NCBI RefSeq assembly: GCF_001514305.1
Contig: NZ_KQ949096.1
Location: forward strand, 2,131 to 66,130
DNA length: 64,000 bases
Source: Streptomyces dysideae
Lineage (GTDB): Bacteria > Actinomycetota > Actinomycetes > Streptomycetales > Streptomycetaceae
Direction: 5' to 3'
Shown here: one piece after another, positions 50,760-60,285 of the stretch
Position numbering within the stretch: the stretch's first letter is position 1
Layout: every line of letters begins with the position of its first letter
Notes under the pieces: generated by a model
Databases searched by the model: none
Told to the model about the DNA's origin: nothing
Seen by the model: the letters and a program-made list of their open reading frames with translations, nothing else
Position numbers and translations under genes: made by a program

Positions 50760-53654
50760 ATGACAGAGACGGCGAGCGGTCCGGCACGGAGTTCCCGCGC
50801 CAAGGGCACCAAGGCGACCAAGGGCCTGCGTATCGAGCGCATCCACACCACCCCTGGCGTGCACCCGTATGACGAGGTGGCCTGGGAGCGCCGTGACGTC
50901 GTCATGACCAACTGGCGCGACGGCTCGGTCAACTTCGAGCAGCGCGGCGTCGAGTTCCCCGACTTCTGGTCGGTGAACGCGGTCAACATCGTCACCAGCA
51001 AGTACTTCCGCGGTGCCGTCGGCACCCCGCAGCGCGAGACCGGCCTCAAGCAGCTGATCGATCGCATCGTGAAGACGTACCGGAAGGCCGGTGAGGACTA
51101 CAAGTACTTCGCCTCGCCCGCCGACGCCGAGATCTTCGAGCACGAGCTGGCATACGCCCTCCTGCACCAGGTCTTCAGCTTCAACTCCCCGGTGTGGTTC
51201 AACGTCGGCACGCCCCAGCCGCAGCAGGTCTCCGCCTGCTTCATCCTGTCCGTCGACGACTCCATGGAGTCGATCCTCGACTGGTACAAGGAAGAGGGCA
51301 TGATCTTCAAGGGCGGCTCCGGTGCCGGCCTGAACCTCTCCCGCATCCGCTCCTCCAAGGAGCTGCTGTCCTCCGGCGGAAACGCCTCCGGTCCGGTCTC
51401 CTTCATGCGCGGCGCCGACGCCTCGGCCGGCACCATCAAGTCCGGTGGCGCCACCCGCCGCGCCGCCAAGATGGTCATCCTCGACGTCGACCACCCCGAC
51501 ATCGAGGACTTCATCGAGACCAAGGTCAAGGAAGAGGAGAAGATCCGCGCCCTGCGTGACGCGGGCTTCGACATGGACCTGGGCGGCGACGACATCACGT
51601 CCGTCCAGTACCAGAACGCCAACAACTCGGTCCGCGTGAACGACACGTTCATGAAGGCCGTGGAGTCGGGCGGCAAGTTCGGCCTGACGTCCCGTATGAC
51701 CGGCGAGGTCATCGAGGAGGTCGACGCCAAGCAGCTCTTCCGCAAGATGGCCGAGGCCGCCTGGGCCTGCGCCGACCCGGGCATTCAGTACGACGACACC
51801 ATCAACCACTGGCACACCTGCCCGGAGTCCGGCCGTATCAACGGCTCGAACCCCTGCAGCGAGTACATGCACCTGGACAACACGTCCTGCAACCTCGCCT
51901 CGCTGAACCTGATGAAGTTCCTCAAGGACGACGGCAAGGGCAGCCAGTCCTTCGAGGCCGACCGTTTCGCCAAGGTCGTCGAACTCGTCATCACCGCGAT
52001 GGACATCTCCATCTGCTTCGCGGACTTCCCGACCCAGAAGATCGGCGAGAACACGCGCGCGTTCCGCCAGCTCGGCATCGGATACGCCAACCTCGGCGCC
52101 CTGCTGATGGCGACCGGACACGCGTACGACTCGGACGGCGGCCGCGCCCTCGCCGGTGCCATCACCTCCCTGATGACCGGCACGTCGTACAAGCGTTCCG
52201 CCGAACTCGCCGCGGTCGTCGGCGCGTACGACGGCTACGCCCGCAACGCGCAGCCGCACCTGCGTGTCATGAAGCAGCACTCCGACGCCAACACCACGGC
52301 CGTCCGCATCGACGACCTGGACACGCCGATCTGGGCCGCCGCCACGGAGGCCTGGCAGGACGTGCTGCGCCTCGGTGAGAAGAACGGTTTCCGTAACTCC
52401 CAGGCGTCCGTCATCGCCCCGACCGGCACCATCGGTCTGGCGATGTCCTGCGACACCACCGGCCTCGAGCCCGACCTCGCCCTGGTCAAGTTCAAGAAGC
52501 TGGTCGGCGGCGGCTCGATGCAGATCGTCAACGGCACTGTTCCGCAGGCCCTGCGCCGCCTGGGCTACCAGGAGGAGCAGATCGAGGCGATCGTCGCGCA
52601 CATCGCAGACCACGGCAATGTGATCGACGCCCCCGGCCTCAAGCACGAGCACTACGAGGTCTTCGACTGCGCCATGGGCGAACGCTCCATCTCCGCGATG
52701 GGCCACGTCCGCATGATGGCCGCGATCCAGCCGTGGATCTCCGGCGCGCTCTCCAAGACGGTCAACCTGCCGGAGACGGCGACCGTCGAGGACGTCGAAG
52801 AGGTCTACTTCGAGGCCTGGAAGATGGGTGTCAAGGCGCTCGCCATCTACCGCGACAACTGCAAGGTCGGCCAGCCGCTCTCCGCGAAGACCAAGGAGAA
52901 GGAGAAGACCGAGATCACGGAGAAGGCCGAGGCCACCATCCGTGAGACGGTCGAGAAGGTCGTCGAGTACCGCCCGGTCCGCAAGCGCCTCCCCAAGGGC
53001 CGTCCCGGCATCACGACGTCCTTCACGGTCGGCGGCGCCGAGGGCTACATGACCGCCAACTCCTACCCGGACGACGGTCTCGGCGAGGTCTTCCTGAAGA
53101 TGTCCAAGCAGGGCTCCACCCTCGCGGGCATGATGGACGCCTTCTCGATCGCCGTCTCGGTGGGTCTGCAGTACGGCGTGCCGCTGGAGACGTACGTCTC
53201 CAAGTTCACCAACATGCGCTTCGAGCCGGCCGGTATGACGGACGACCCGGACGTGCGGATGGCCCAGTCGATCGTCGACTACATCTTCCGCCGCCTGGCG
53301 CTCGACTTCCTGCCCTTCGAGACGCGCTCCGCGCTCGGCATCCACTCCGCCGAGGAGCGCCAGCGCCACCTGGAGACGGGTTCGTACGAGCCCAACGAGG
53401 ACGAGGTCGACGTCGAGGGCCTGGCCCAGTCGGCGCCGCGCGCCCAGGAGCTGAAGGCCGTCGCCACTCCGAAGGCCGAGGTCGAGGCGGCCACGCCCGT
53501 CCCGAAGCAGGCCCACACCAGCGCCGAACTGGTGGAGATGCAGCTGGGCATCCAGGCCGACGCCCCGCTCTGCTTCTCCTGCGGTACGAAGATGCAGCGG
53601 GCCGGCTCCTGCTACATCTGCGAAGGCTGCGGCTCGACCAGCGGCTGCAGCTGA
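50760..53654 (+). CDS. nrdJ: Class II (adenosylcobalamin-dependent) ribonucleotide reductase NrdJ
   Basis: The 964-residue enzyme reduces ribonucleotides using B12, without oxygen. Visible are VFSFNSPVWFNVG, KGGSGAGLNLSRIRSS, the active-site loop NPCSEYMHLDNTSCNLASLN, and GTIGLAMSCDTTG. A C-terminal Cys-rich module (CFSCGTKMQRAGSCYICEGC) closes the chain, probably zinc-binding and involved in thiol re-reduction. It starts 161 bp after nrdR with AGGGAGG before the ATG and ends at a terminator. Full length for this family; no intein was seen. Confidence 0.96.
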   Translation: MTETASGPARSSRAKGTKATKGLRIERIHTTPGVHPYDEVAWERRDVVMTNWRDGSVNFEQRGVEFPDFWSVNAVNIVTSKYFRGAVGTPQRETGLKQLIDRIVKTYRKAGEDYKYFASPADAEIFEHELAYALLHQVFSFNSPVWFNVGTPQPQQVSACFILSVDDSMESILDWYKEEGMIFKGGSGAGLNLSRIRSSKELLSSGGNASGPVSFMRGADASAGTIKSGGATRRAAKMVILDVDHPDIEDFIETKVKEEEKIRALRDAGFDMDLGGDDITSVQYQNANNSVRVNDTFMKAVESGGKFGLTSRMTGEVIEEVDAKQLFRKMAEAAWACADPGIQYDDTINHWHTCPESGRINGSNPCSEYMHLDNTSCNLASLNLMKFLKDDGKGSQSFEADRFAKVVELVITAMDISICFADFPTQKIGENTRAFRQLGIGYANLGALLMATGHAYDSDGGRALAGAITSLMTGTSYKRSAELAAVVGAYDGYARNAQPHLRVMKQHSDANTTAVRIDDLDTPIWAAATEAWQDVLRLGEKNGFRNSQASVIAPTGTIGLAMSCDTTGLEPDLALVKFKKLVGGGSMQIVNGTVPQALRRLGYQEEQIEAIVAHIADHGNVIDAPGLKHEHYEVFDCAMGERSISAMGHVRMMAAIQPWISGALSKTVNLPETATVEDVEEVYFEAWKMGVKALAIYRDNCKVGQPLSAKTKEKEKTEITEKAEATIRETVEKVVEYRPVRKRLPKGRPGITTSFTVGGAEGYMTANSYPDDGLGEVFLKMSKQGSTLAGMMDAFSIAVSVGLQYGVPLETYVSKFTNMRFEPAGMTDDPDVRMAQSIVDYIFRRLALDFLPFETRSALGIHSAEERQRHLETGSYEPNEDEVDVEGLAQSAPRAQELKAVATPKAEVEAATPVPKQAHTSAELVEMQLGIQADAPLCFSCGTKMQRAGSCYICEGCGSTSGCS

Positions 53655-53691
53655 ATATGAGCGCCCTTCAGGCGTGAAGTCACTGCCAGAG

Positions 53692-53722
53692 GTGGGGAGT
53701 CGGCGCAATGCCGGCTCCCCAC
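53692..53722. terminator. Terminator downstream of nrdJ
   Basis: Arms of 13 bp (53692-53704 and 53710-53722), with one G-T pair, and a GCAAT loop lie 38 bp past nrdJ. The convergent NTF2-like gene ends 14 bp further on. Confidence 0.8.
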
Positions 53723-53735
53723 TCGGCTGTCGTGG

Positions 53736-54155
53736 TTATCGACGCTTCATGTCGCCCGGCGCCCCGAGGGTTCTTGCTATCAGGTCGGTATCGCAGTACT
53801 CGGTCAGTGCTTGCAGTTTTCCATCTTCGATGTGACAGACCCAGCAGTACGTGTTGTGATAGGGCTTCCCATCTGTGGTTGTGGCGTGACCTTTGCACTC
53901 CACGACGACGTAATCGCCGGCGGCGATGAAACGTTGTGGAGTGTTCGTGTATGTGTCTGCGAACTGGGCGAGCAGCGGCCGAAACAGATCATTGAGGACA
54001 GTCTGTCTGCCCTCGTAGGTCCCAGACCATTTTGTCGTGCCGATAATCGTCCAGCTGAAGTCGTCGGCGAGGCTCTCGGCGAGAGGTCGGCCGTCCCCTT
54101 CCGCCAGCCCGGCGAAGATGCGCTGCATCAGTCGCGTGTTCTCGGTCTCGCCCAT
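53736..54155 (-). CDS. NTF2-like/SnoaL-type protein (139 aa)
   Basis: The sequence MGETENTRLMQRIFAGLAEG followed by SLADDFSWTIIGTTKWSGTYEGR and YVVVECKGHATTTDGKPYHNTYCWVCHIEDGKL is the SnoaL-like NTF2 alpha+beta cone. Members range from polyketide cyclases to ligand binders, so no substrate can be assigned. ATG at 54155 has GGAGGAG immediately before it; an upstream ATG at 54197 has no such site. It stands alone, convergent with nrdJ. Confidence 0.88.
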   Translation of the reverse strand: MGETENTRLMQRIFAGLAEGDGRPLAESLADDFSWTIIGTTKWSGTYEGRQTVLNDLFRPLLAQFADTYTNTPQRFIAAGDYVVVECKGHATTTDGKPYHNTYCWVCHIEDGKLQALTEYCDTDLIARTLGAPGDMKRR

Positions 54156-54355
54156 GGCTCCTCCGTTACCGCATGTCTTGAAGGTCCGGACTGCCATTCA
54201 ACAGGCCGGAATGCCGTTGCGGGCGACCCTTTTTGGGAGAGGCCGGGCACGGCAGGAGCGACGGCGCAGCTCCCGGGTGGTCGGGACCGATCAGCTGGAG
54301 GCCGTGGAATAGTGCACACCAGGAATAAGTGCTCTCCGCCAGTAGGTTGGTGACG

Positions 54356-54400
54356 CAGCGAGAAGGGGCGCCGGGCATGTGCCGGCGCCCCTTCTCGCTG
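54356..54400 (-). terminator. Terminator downstream of the TerD gene
   Basis: Perfect 19-bp arms (54356-54374 and 54382-54400) with a 7-base loop lie 18 bp past the TerD-family stop. Confidence 0.85.
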
Positions 54401-54417
54401 TCCGCTGTGCTCGAGAG

Positions 54418-54948
54418 TCAGGGCTGGTGTGTCTTGCCCATGATCGCAGTGAAGGTTTCGGGATCGTCCTCGAAGCCGTGGATACCCGGGTTGAAGTCCC
54501 ACGAGGAGCCGTCACGCACGAACTCCGCGACCGTCGCCGCCGTCGACCCGAGGACACCGCCGAAGTCGTCCTCCGTCAGGACCGTGTACCCCTCGCGGAT
54601 GCGCAGGCCCGGGTTGACCACGCTGACGAACGTGCGGCGCCCGGAGCGCTGTTGGATGATGACGCCGACCACCACGCGCGCGTACCGGCTGTCGAGCCGG
54701 TTGAGCTCGACCGTCATGACCTCGTCCCAGCCGAAACCCTTGCCGTCCTTGCTGTCCCGGTTGAGATAGATCGTGCCGTCGGGAGAGCGGCTGTCGAAGT
54801 GCACCACGAACGCGGGATCACCGTACGGGTCGTCCGCCAGATAGGTGGCGGCGACGAGGTCCAGATCGGTGGGCGGCTGCCCTGCCGGACTCGGGTCCCA
54901 CTTGAGCGAGATCTCGACCTTCTGGATGCCCTTGTTCAGGCCGTTCAC
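54418..54948 (-). CDS. TerD-family stress protein
   Basis: The 176-residue protein has the TerD beta-sandwich: KVEISLKWDPSPA, TDLDLVAATYLAD, VVHFDSRSPDGTIYLNRDSKDGKG, DEVMTVELNRL and SVVNPGLRIREG. The acidic clusters bind calcium in characterised members. TerD proteins take part in tellurite and oxidative stress tolerance and in actinobacteria occur as many paralogues. GTG at 54948 was chosen as the only plausible start before the domain. The gene is single, not part of a ter cluster. It is divergent from the DUF4937 gene. Confidence 0.88.
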   Translation of the reverse strand: MNGLNKGIQKVEISLKWDPSPAGQPPTDLDLVAATYLADDPYGDPAFVVHFDSRSPDGTIYLNRDSKDGKGFGWDEVMTVELNRLDSRYARVVVGVIIQQRSGRRTFVSVVNPGLRIREGYTVLTEDDFGGVLGSTAATVAEFVRDGSSWDFNPGIHGFEDDPETFTAIMGKTHQP

Positions 54949-55104
54949 CAGACTTCCCCTTCCCCGAGCCCCGTGTCCCTGCAGCCCGAACTGCCGCACA
55001 GCCAGGCCTGGTTGTCCATCCTGCCACGCGAGCGGGGGCATGTGTGGGCGAGCACCGTCTGCGAGAGTGACCGGCGCCACGCTCCGTGGCCTTACCATGG
55101 CGCG

Positions 55105-55710
55105 GTGCTGGTCAAGTGGATTCGCTGCACCGTGGTGGACCGCCGCGGTTTCGAGCGGGGGCAGCGAAAGTGGGCGGGGCTTCTGGGGGAGCCGGGTTTT
55201 CGGGGACAGGGGGGTGGTTGGAGCCGGGGGCGGCCTGGCGTGGCGCACATCTTCGCCTTCTGGGAGAGCCGTGCCTTCTACGACTCGTTCATGGCCCGCT
55301 CGCACGACCGGCTGGCGGCGGCCCAGTCGGGCACGTTCAAGGACGCCCAGGCCAAACTGTTCGACTACCGCTTCGACGTGAAGACCGGCTTCGAACCGCG
55401 GTTCACCGACGCCGACCTGGTGCGGGTTGCCCACTGCCGTGTCCACGAGGAGCGCGCCGAGCACTTCATGCTGATGCAGGAGAAGGTCTGGAATCCCGCG
55501 ATGGCCGGCTCGCCCGGCATGATCCGCGGAGTGTTCGGCGAGGCGCCGGGCAACGAGTTCCTGGTGCTGTCGATGTGGCGGTCGGCCGCCGAACACGGTA
55601 AGTACCGCGCGGAACGCGTGGAGCGACTGGCCCTGCGCGCCCAGACCGAGGCGGACATCGCAGCCCTCACGGGCGACATCGTCGAACTGGAGTCGACCTG
55701 GATAGTTTGA
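55105..55710 (+). CDS. DUF4937/YdbC-like protein (201 aa)
   Basis: The N-terminus LVKWIRCTVVDRRGFERGQRKW and the repeated pattern of two ferredoxin-like halves (VAHIFAFWESRAFYDSFM and EFLVLSMWRSAAEHGKYR) match the DUF4937 family, related in fold to antibiotic-biosynthesis monooxygenase-like dimeric barrels. The function is unknown. GTG at 55105 is chosen as it precedes the conserved LVKWI by one codon. A clear ribosome site is lacking, so leaderless translation is possible. Confidence 0.8.
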   Translation: MLVKWIRCTVVDRRGFERGQRKWAGLLGEPGFRGQGGGWSRGRPGVAHIFAFWESRAFYDSFMARSHDRLAAAQSGTFKDAQAKLFDYRFDVKTGFEPRFTDADLVRVAHCRVHEERAEHFMLMQEKVWNPAMAGSPGMIRGVFGEAPGNEFLVLSMWRSAAEHGKYRAERVERLALRAQTEADIAALTGDIVELESTWIV

Positions 55711-55829
55711 TTTCCAGACCCGTTAAACATGCGTCCTGGAGTGGCCCGTGGTGCAGAAACGGTGTGACCTATGCTGTATGGAGCCTGTACGAGTGCTCGA
55801 TCGGGCGTCACTCGATCTAGGGTTTTGGC

Positions 55830-56489
55830 ATGGCACGACCACGGCGCATCGTCCTTGTCCGGCACGGCGAGTCAACGGGCAATGTTGATGACAGCGTGTA
55901 CGAGCGCAAACCCGACCACGCACTGGCGCTGACCGAGCGGGGCTGGCGGCAGGCGGAGGAGACCGGCAAACGCCTGCGCGAGGTGTTCGGCCGCGAGCGG
56001 GTCAGCGTGTACGTCTCCCCTTATCGCCGTACGCACGAGACGCTCCGGGCCTTCCACCTGGACCCCGAGCTCATACGGGTACGCGAAGAACCCCGGCTGC
56101 GCGAGCAGGACTGGGGAAACTGGCAGGACCGCGACGACGTACGTCTCCAGAAGGCCTACCGGGACGCGTACGGACACTTCTTCTACCGCTTCGCCCAGGG
56201 CGAGTCCGGCGCCGACGTCTACGACCGGGTCGGCGGTTTCCTGGAGAGCCTGTACCGCAGCTTCGAGGCGCCCGACCACCCGCCGAACGTGCTGCTCGTC
56301 ACCCACGGACTGGCCATGCGGCTGTTCTGCATGCGCTGGTTCCACTGGACGGTCGCGGAGTTCGAGTCGCTGTCGAACCCGGGGAACGCGGAGATGCGGA
56401 TGCTCGTTCTCGGGGACGACGGCAAGTACGCACTTGACCGGCCTTTCGACCGCTGGCGAGATCCGGAACCGTACGGGATCACCGGATAG
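55830..56489 (+). CDS. Histidine phosphatase-family protein
   Basis: A 219-residue phosphoglycerate-mutase-like enzyme with the catalytic motif LVRHGEST (His12), SPYRRTHETL, REQDWGNWQD and the second catalytic His in LLVTHGLAM (about 160). The substrate is unknown; members include phosphatases of small metabolites. It lies 12 bp before the ADP-ribosylglycohydrolase gene, so the two are probably co-transcribed. Confidence 0.92.
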   Translation: MARPRRIVLVRHGESTGNVDDSVYERKPDHALALTERGWRQAEETGKRLREVFGRERVSVYVSPYRRTHETLRAFHLDPELIRVREEPRLREQDWGNWQDRDDVRLQKAYRDAYGHFFYRFAQGESGADVYDRVGGFLESLYRSFEAPDHPPNVLLVTHGLAMRLFCMRWFHWTVAEFESLSNPGNAEMRMLVLGDDGKYALDRPFDRWRDPEPYGITG

Positions 56490-56501
56490 AGTGGCAGGGC
56501 G

Positions 56502-57407
56502 ATGACCGCTGACTCCTCCCCCGACGGGCGCCTGGACCGGGCCCTGGCCAGCCTGCGCGGACTCGCGGTGGGAGACGCGCTGGGCTCGCAGTTCTTCGTG
56601 CCGGCGAACTACCCGCTGCTGAAGCGCCGCGAGCTGCCGCCCGGCCCCTGGCAGTGGACGGACGACACGGAAATGGCCTGCTCCATGGTCGCCGTCCTGG
56701 CCGCACACCGCCGTATCGACCAGGACGCCCTGGCCCACTCGTTCGCCGATCACCACGACTTCGACCGCGGCTACGGCCCTGCGGTCAACCGGCTGCTCCG
56801 GTTGGTCCGGGAGGGCGGAGACTGGCGCGAGCTCGCTGCCGCGCTCTTCAACGGACAGGGGTCCTGGGGCAACGGCGCCGCGATGCGGATCGCACCACTG
56901 GGCGCCTGGTACGCCGACGACCCGGAGCAAGCCACCCACCAGGCGGAGATCTCCGCCTACCCCACACACCAGCACCGTGAGGCCGTTGTCGGAGCCATGG
57001 CCGTCGCCGCGGCCGCCGCGCTGGCCGGCACGCCCAGCGGTCCCCCCAGCCCGGGAGCACTCCTCGACGGCGTCGTCGCCCTCATTCCGAAGAGCGCAGT
57101 CGGGGCGGGCCTGCGACGCGCCAGGGACATGCTGGACTACGCCGACGCGAGCACCGTCGCAGCCGTGCTCGGCTGCGGGCGGCGTACGACGGCCCATGAC
57201 ACCGTGCCGTTCACGCTGTGGTCGGCCGCACGGGCCCTCGGCGACTACGAGCAGGCCTTCTGGACGACCGCCCAGGTCGGGGGCGACGTGGACACCACCT
57301 GCGCCATCGTGGGCGGGGTGATCGCCGCCGGGAAGGCGGGGGCGCCGCCCGCAGGGTGGGCCGAGCAGACGGAGGCAATCCCGGAGTGGGTACCGACTCC
57401 GGGGTAG
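56502..57407 (+). CDS. ADP-ribosylglycohydrolase-family protein
   Basis: The 301-residue protein has the DraG/ARH fold motifs: GLAVGDALGSQFF, WTDDTEM (53-58) and GGDVDTTCAIVGGVIAAG near 262, giving the Asp and Thr ligands of the two magnesium ions. It would remove ADP-ribose from proteins or metabolites. It follows the histidine phosphatase gene closely, a pairing that suggests work on a phosphorylated or ADP-ribosylated metabolite. ATG at 56502 is the natural start. Normal length. Confidence 0.93.
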   Translation: MTADSSPDGRLDRALASLRGLAVGDALGSQFFVPANYPLLKRRELPPGPWQWTDDTEMACSMVAVLAAHRRIDQDALAHSFADHHDFDRGYGPAVNRLLRLVREGGDWRELAAALFNGQGSWGNGAAMRIAPLGAWYADDPEQATHQAEISAYPTHQHREAVVGAMAVAAAAALAGTPSGPPSPGALLDGVVALIPKSAVGAGLRRARDMLDYADASTVAAVLGCGRRTTAHDTVPFTLWSAARALGDYEQAFWTTAQVGGDVDTTCAIVGGVIAAGKAGAPPAGWAEQTEAIPEWVPTPG

Positions 57408-57427
57408 CGCCGCTCCCAGGGGCGGAC

Positions 57428-57441
57428 AGTTTCCGGAAACT
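57428..57441. promoter_or_regulatory. Perfect 14-bp palindrome, TetR-type operator candidate
   Basis: AGTTTCCGGAAACT is a perfect palindrome. Sites of this type (GTTTCCGGAAAC) occur at TetR-family promoters in actinobacteria, as I recall. It lies 20 bp past the ADP-ribosylglycohydrolase stop and 112 bp before the small frame at 57554. Confidence 0.5.
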
Positions 57442-57553
57442 CTCTGTGCATGACGGGAACTCTGTGTGACCGTGCGTGCGTTGTCCTGGCAGATGCTGTG
57501 CGACGCACGGGTTCGCACAGGCAGGGGACACGCGCGGGGCGCAGGGGGTGGTC

Positions 57554-57700
57554 ATGCAGTCGGTTCTGAGTGTGGCTCTCGTTCTGCTGACGGCCGTGGC
57601 GGCCGCGGTATGGGGGGTCGTGCGGATGACCGGGCCACCGTCCTCGCCGTCGTTCTCTCGGAGGCGGTCCGGTCATCCGCGACCCCACGCGGGCCCAGCC
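57554..57700 (+). pseudogene. Possible remnant of a small membrane protein gene
   Basis: The frame starts MQSVLSVALVLLTAVAAAVWG, a clear single transmembrane helix, with GGGGG before the ATG at 57554. After about 25 residues it becomes Ser/Arg/Pro-rich and runs into the broken MFS copy that begins on the other strand near 57713. This suggests the downstream part was replaced by rearrangement. It could instead be chance. Confidence 0.3.
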
Positions 57701-57712
57701 AGGTCAGGCCAT

Positions 57713-58520
57713 CCAGCACGTTCTGCACGAAGAGCACGATGTAGAAGAACATTCCGAACATCGCCGCGGCCAGGCTCAGCATGATCACGTACGTGCCCGA
57801 GCGGTTACGGTCGGCGAACATCCGCAGCGGGGTGATCGGCTCCTCGGCCCGGGACTCGATGAACGCGAAGGCCAGCAGCAGAACCACCGCTGCGCCGAAG
57901 GAGCCGATGGTCAGGCTGTCCCGCCAGCCCTCGTCCGCCGCGCGGATGAAGCCGTAGACGAGGGACGCCATGCCCGCCGTCGAGGTCAGCGCGCCCGCGA
58001 TGTCGAAGCGGCCGGAGTGCCGTTCGGACTCGCTGATGTACAGCGGTGTGAGTACGGCGATCAGCACGCCGATGGGCACGTTGACGAAGAGCACCCAGCG
58101 CCAGTCCAGCCACTCGGTGAGTATGCCGCCCGCGAGCAGGCCGATGGCGCCGCCACCCGCGGAGACCGCGGCGAAGACGCCGAACGCCCGGTTCCGCTCC
58201 GGGCCTTCGGGGAACGTGGTGGTGATGAGCGCCAGCGAAGTGGGCGACGCGATCGCGCCACCCACACCCTGGAGCACACGTGCGGCCAGCAACTGCCAGG
58301 GCTCCTGGGCGAATCCGCCGAGCAGCGAGGCGAAGGTGAAGAGCAGGATGCCGGTCAGGAAGACCCGGCGGCGTCCGAGGATGTCGCCGGCCCGGCCGCC
58401 GAGAAGCAGCAGGCCGCCGAAGGTGAGCGTGTAGGCGCTGACGACCCAGGTGAGGTCGGTGGTGCTGAACTTGAGAGCGTATTGGATGTGCGGGAGCGCG
58501 ATGTTCACAATCGTCGCGTC
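57713..58520 (-). pseudogene. Truncated duplicate of the MFS efflux gene
   Basis: The fragment matches the intact MFS protein encoded at 58676-60235 from its DATIVNIALP segment through LFVQNVL, with about 85-90 percent identity by eye. Both ends are missing: no start region or first helix upstream of 58520, and the last half is gone beyond 57713, where the match stops abruptly. The reading frame inside the fragment is intact, so the loss is recent. It probably arose from a tandem duplication followed by deletion. Confidence 0.85.
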
Positions 58521-58675
58521 CGGTGGCGTTCCAACGGGCGTTATCAGGTTCCGAATTCGGGCCGCGGCGTGACGACGGGAGCCGCCTGGGGGCATCGCAC
58601 GGCGTCCGTAGGGCCGACGTACCCGTGGCGGGCGGGCGATCGGTTACGGACGCCGTGATCGGGGGACGCGCGGGG

Positions 58676-60235
58676 TTACACGGCCGGGGCGCCGCCCGCG
58701 CCGCTGAGGGCTTCCAAGTCGCTCTTGCGGACCCGTACGACGACCGCAGCGACGACGAACGCGAGGACGGCCATGGCGGTGGCCGGTATGAAGGCCGTGG
58801 AGATCCCCTGGGCCAGGACTTCGTCGCTCCACGGGGCGGGCAACTGGTGGGACTTGGCGAACGCGGCCTTCTGCTCGGGCGTGGCCTGGGCCATGAACGA
58901 CGCGACTTGCTTGGTCGCCTCGTCGCGGCTGGCCGAGCCGAAGACGGTGGTGAGGATGGACAGACCGAGTGCACCGCCCACCTGCTGTGTCGTATTGAGA
59001 AGGGCGGAGGCCGCGCCCGCCTCGCGCGGGGCGACGCCGGATACCGCGGTCACGGTGAGGGTGACGAAGTTGAGCCCCATGCCGAAGCCGAAGACCAGCA
59101 TCGGGCCGAGCACCCCGCCGGCGTACGAGCTGCCCGAGTCGACCAAAGACTGCCAGGCCAGGCCGATGGCGACGAGAGTGGTTCCGGTCATCAGGAACGG
59201 CTTGGGGCCGAGCACCGGCAGCAGCCGCTGCGATATCCCCGCACCCAGCGCGATGACCACGGTGACGGGCAGGAACGCCAGGCCGGCGCGGATGGGGGAG
59301 TAGCCCAGCACGTTCTGCACGAAGAGCACGATGTAGAAGAACATGCCGAACATCGCCGCCGCGAGGCTGATCATGATCACGTACGTGCCCGAGCGGTTGC
59401 GGTCGGCGAACATCCGCAGGGGGGTGATCGGTTCCCTGGCGCGGCTCTCGACGTACATGAAGGCGGCGAGCAGTACCACGGCCGTGCCGAACGCGCCGAG
59501 CGTCAGCGAGTCCCGCCAGCCGTCGGATGCCGCCCTGATGAACCCATAGACCAGCGCGACCATGCCGAGCGTCGAGGTGAGCGCGCCGGTCAGGTCGAAG
59601 CGGCCGGGGTGGCGCTCGGACTCGTTGATGTAGCGCGGTGCGAGTGCCGCGATGAGGATGCCGATAGGTACGTTGACGAAGAGCACCCAGCGCCAGTCGA
59701 ACCAGTCGGTGAGCAGTCCGCCGGCCAGGAGTCCGATGGCGCCACCGCCCGCGGAGACGGCCGCGAAGATACCGAATGCCCGGTTGCGCTCGGGGCCTTC
59801 GGGGAACGTGGTGGTGATGAGCGCGAGCGAGGTGGGTGATGCGATCGCGCCGCCCATTCCCTGCAGGACGCGTGCGGCCAGCAACTGCCAGGGTTCCTGG
59901 GCGAATCCGCCGAGCAGCGAGGCGAAGGTGAACAGCAGGATGCCGACGATGAAGACCCTGCGGCGCCCGAGGATGTCCCCGGCTCGCCCGCCGAGCAGCA
60001 GGAGGCCGCCGAAGGTGAGGGTGTAGGCGCTGACCACCCACGTCAGGTTGGTCGTGGAGAAGTTCAGCGCGGTCTGGATGTCGGGCAGGGCGATGTTGAC
60101 GATCGTGGCATCGAGCACCACCATCAGCTGGCACGCAGCGATGACCGTGAGTGCGATGCCCGGGTGTGACGGGCGTGAGGCCGGACCCGGTGGCGCGGGC
60201 ACGGGTGGCTGCGTCTGTATCTGATCGTGCGTCAC
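58676..60235 (-). CDS. MFS drug-efflux transporter, DHA2/14-TMS type
   Basis: The 519-residue protein has 14 predicted helices. Motif D2 near the first helix (LDATIVNIALPDIQ), motif A (GGRAGDILGRRRVF) and motif C (GIFAAVSAGGGAIGLLAGG) match DHA2 multidrug/H+ antiporters. GTG at 60235 is preceded by GGGGGA and gives the usual short polar N-terminus. The promoter region carries two palindromic sites (60258-60279 and 60306-60323), so a TetR-type repressor is expected, but its gene is not adjacent. A broken copy of this gene lies immediately downstream. Confidence 0.93.
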   Translation of the reverse strand: MTHDQIQTQPPVPAPPGPASRPSHPGIALTVIAACQLMVVLDATIVNIALPDIQTALNFSTTNLTWVVSAYTLTFGGLLLLGGRAGDILGRRRVFIVGILLFTFASLLGGFAQEPWQLLAARVLQGMGGAIASPTSLALITTTFPEGPERNRAFGIFAAVSAGGGAIGLLAGGLLTDWFDWRWVLFVNVPIGILIAALAPRYINESERHPGRFDLTGALTSTLGMVALVYGFIRAASDGWRDSLTLGAFGTAVVLLAAFMYVESRAREPITPLRMFADRNRSGTYVIMISLAAAMFGMFFYIVLFVQNVLGYSPIRAGLAFLPVTVVIALGAGISQRLLPVLGPKPFLMTGTTLVAIGLAWQSLVDSGSSYAGGVLGPMLVFGFGMGLNFVTLTVTAVSGVAPREAGAASALLNTTQQVGGALGLSILTTVFGSASRDEATKQVASFMAQATPEQKAAFAKSHQLPAPWSDEVLAQGISTAFIPATAMAVLAFVVAAVVVRVRKSDLEALSGAGGAPAV

Positions 60236-60257
60236 GAAATTTCCCCCAGAGACGAAG

Positions 60258-60279
60258 TAGTGAACGTGTGCGTTCACTA
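60258..60279. promoter_or_regulatory. Palindromic operator of the MFS gene, site 1
   Basis: TAGTGAACG and CGTTCACTA are perfect 9-bp arms around TGTG. The site lies 23 bp upstream of the GTG start, between the predicted -10 and the gene. It is typical of TetR-family operators. Confidence 0.75.
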
Positions 60280-60285
60280 ATCGGG

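Noticed and set aside
49551..50760. An adenosylcobalamin riboswitch upstream of nrdR-nrdJ, since nrdJ is B12-dependent.
   Set aside because: No B12-box-like sequence was seen. In Streptomyces the riboswitch is known for the class I nrdAB operon, not nrdRJ.
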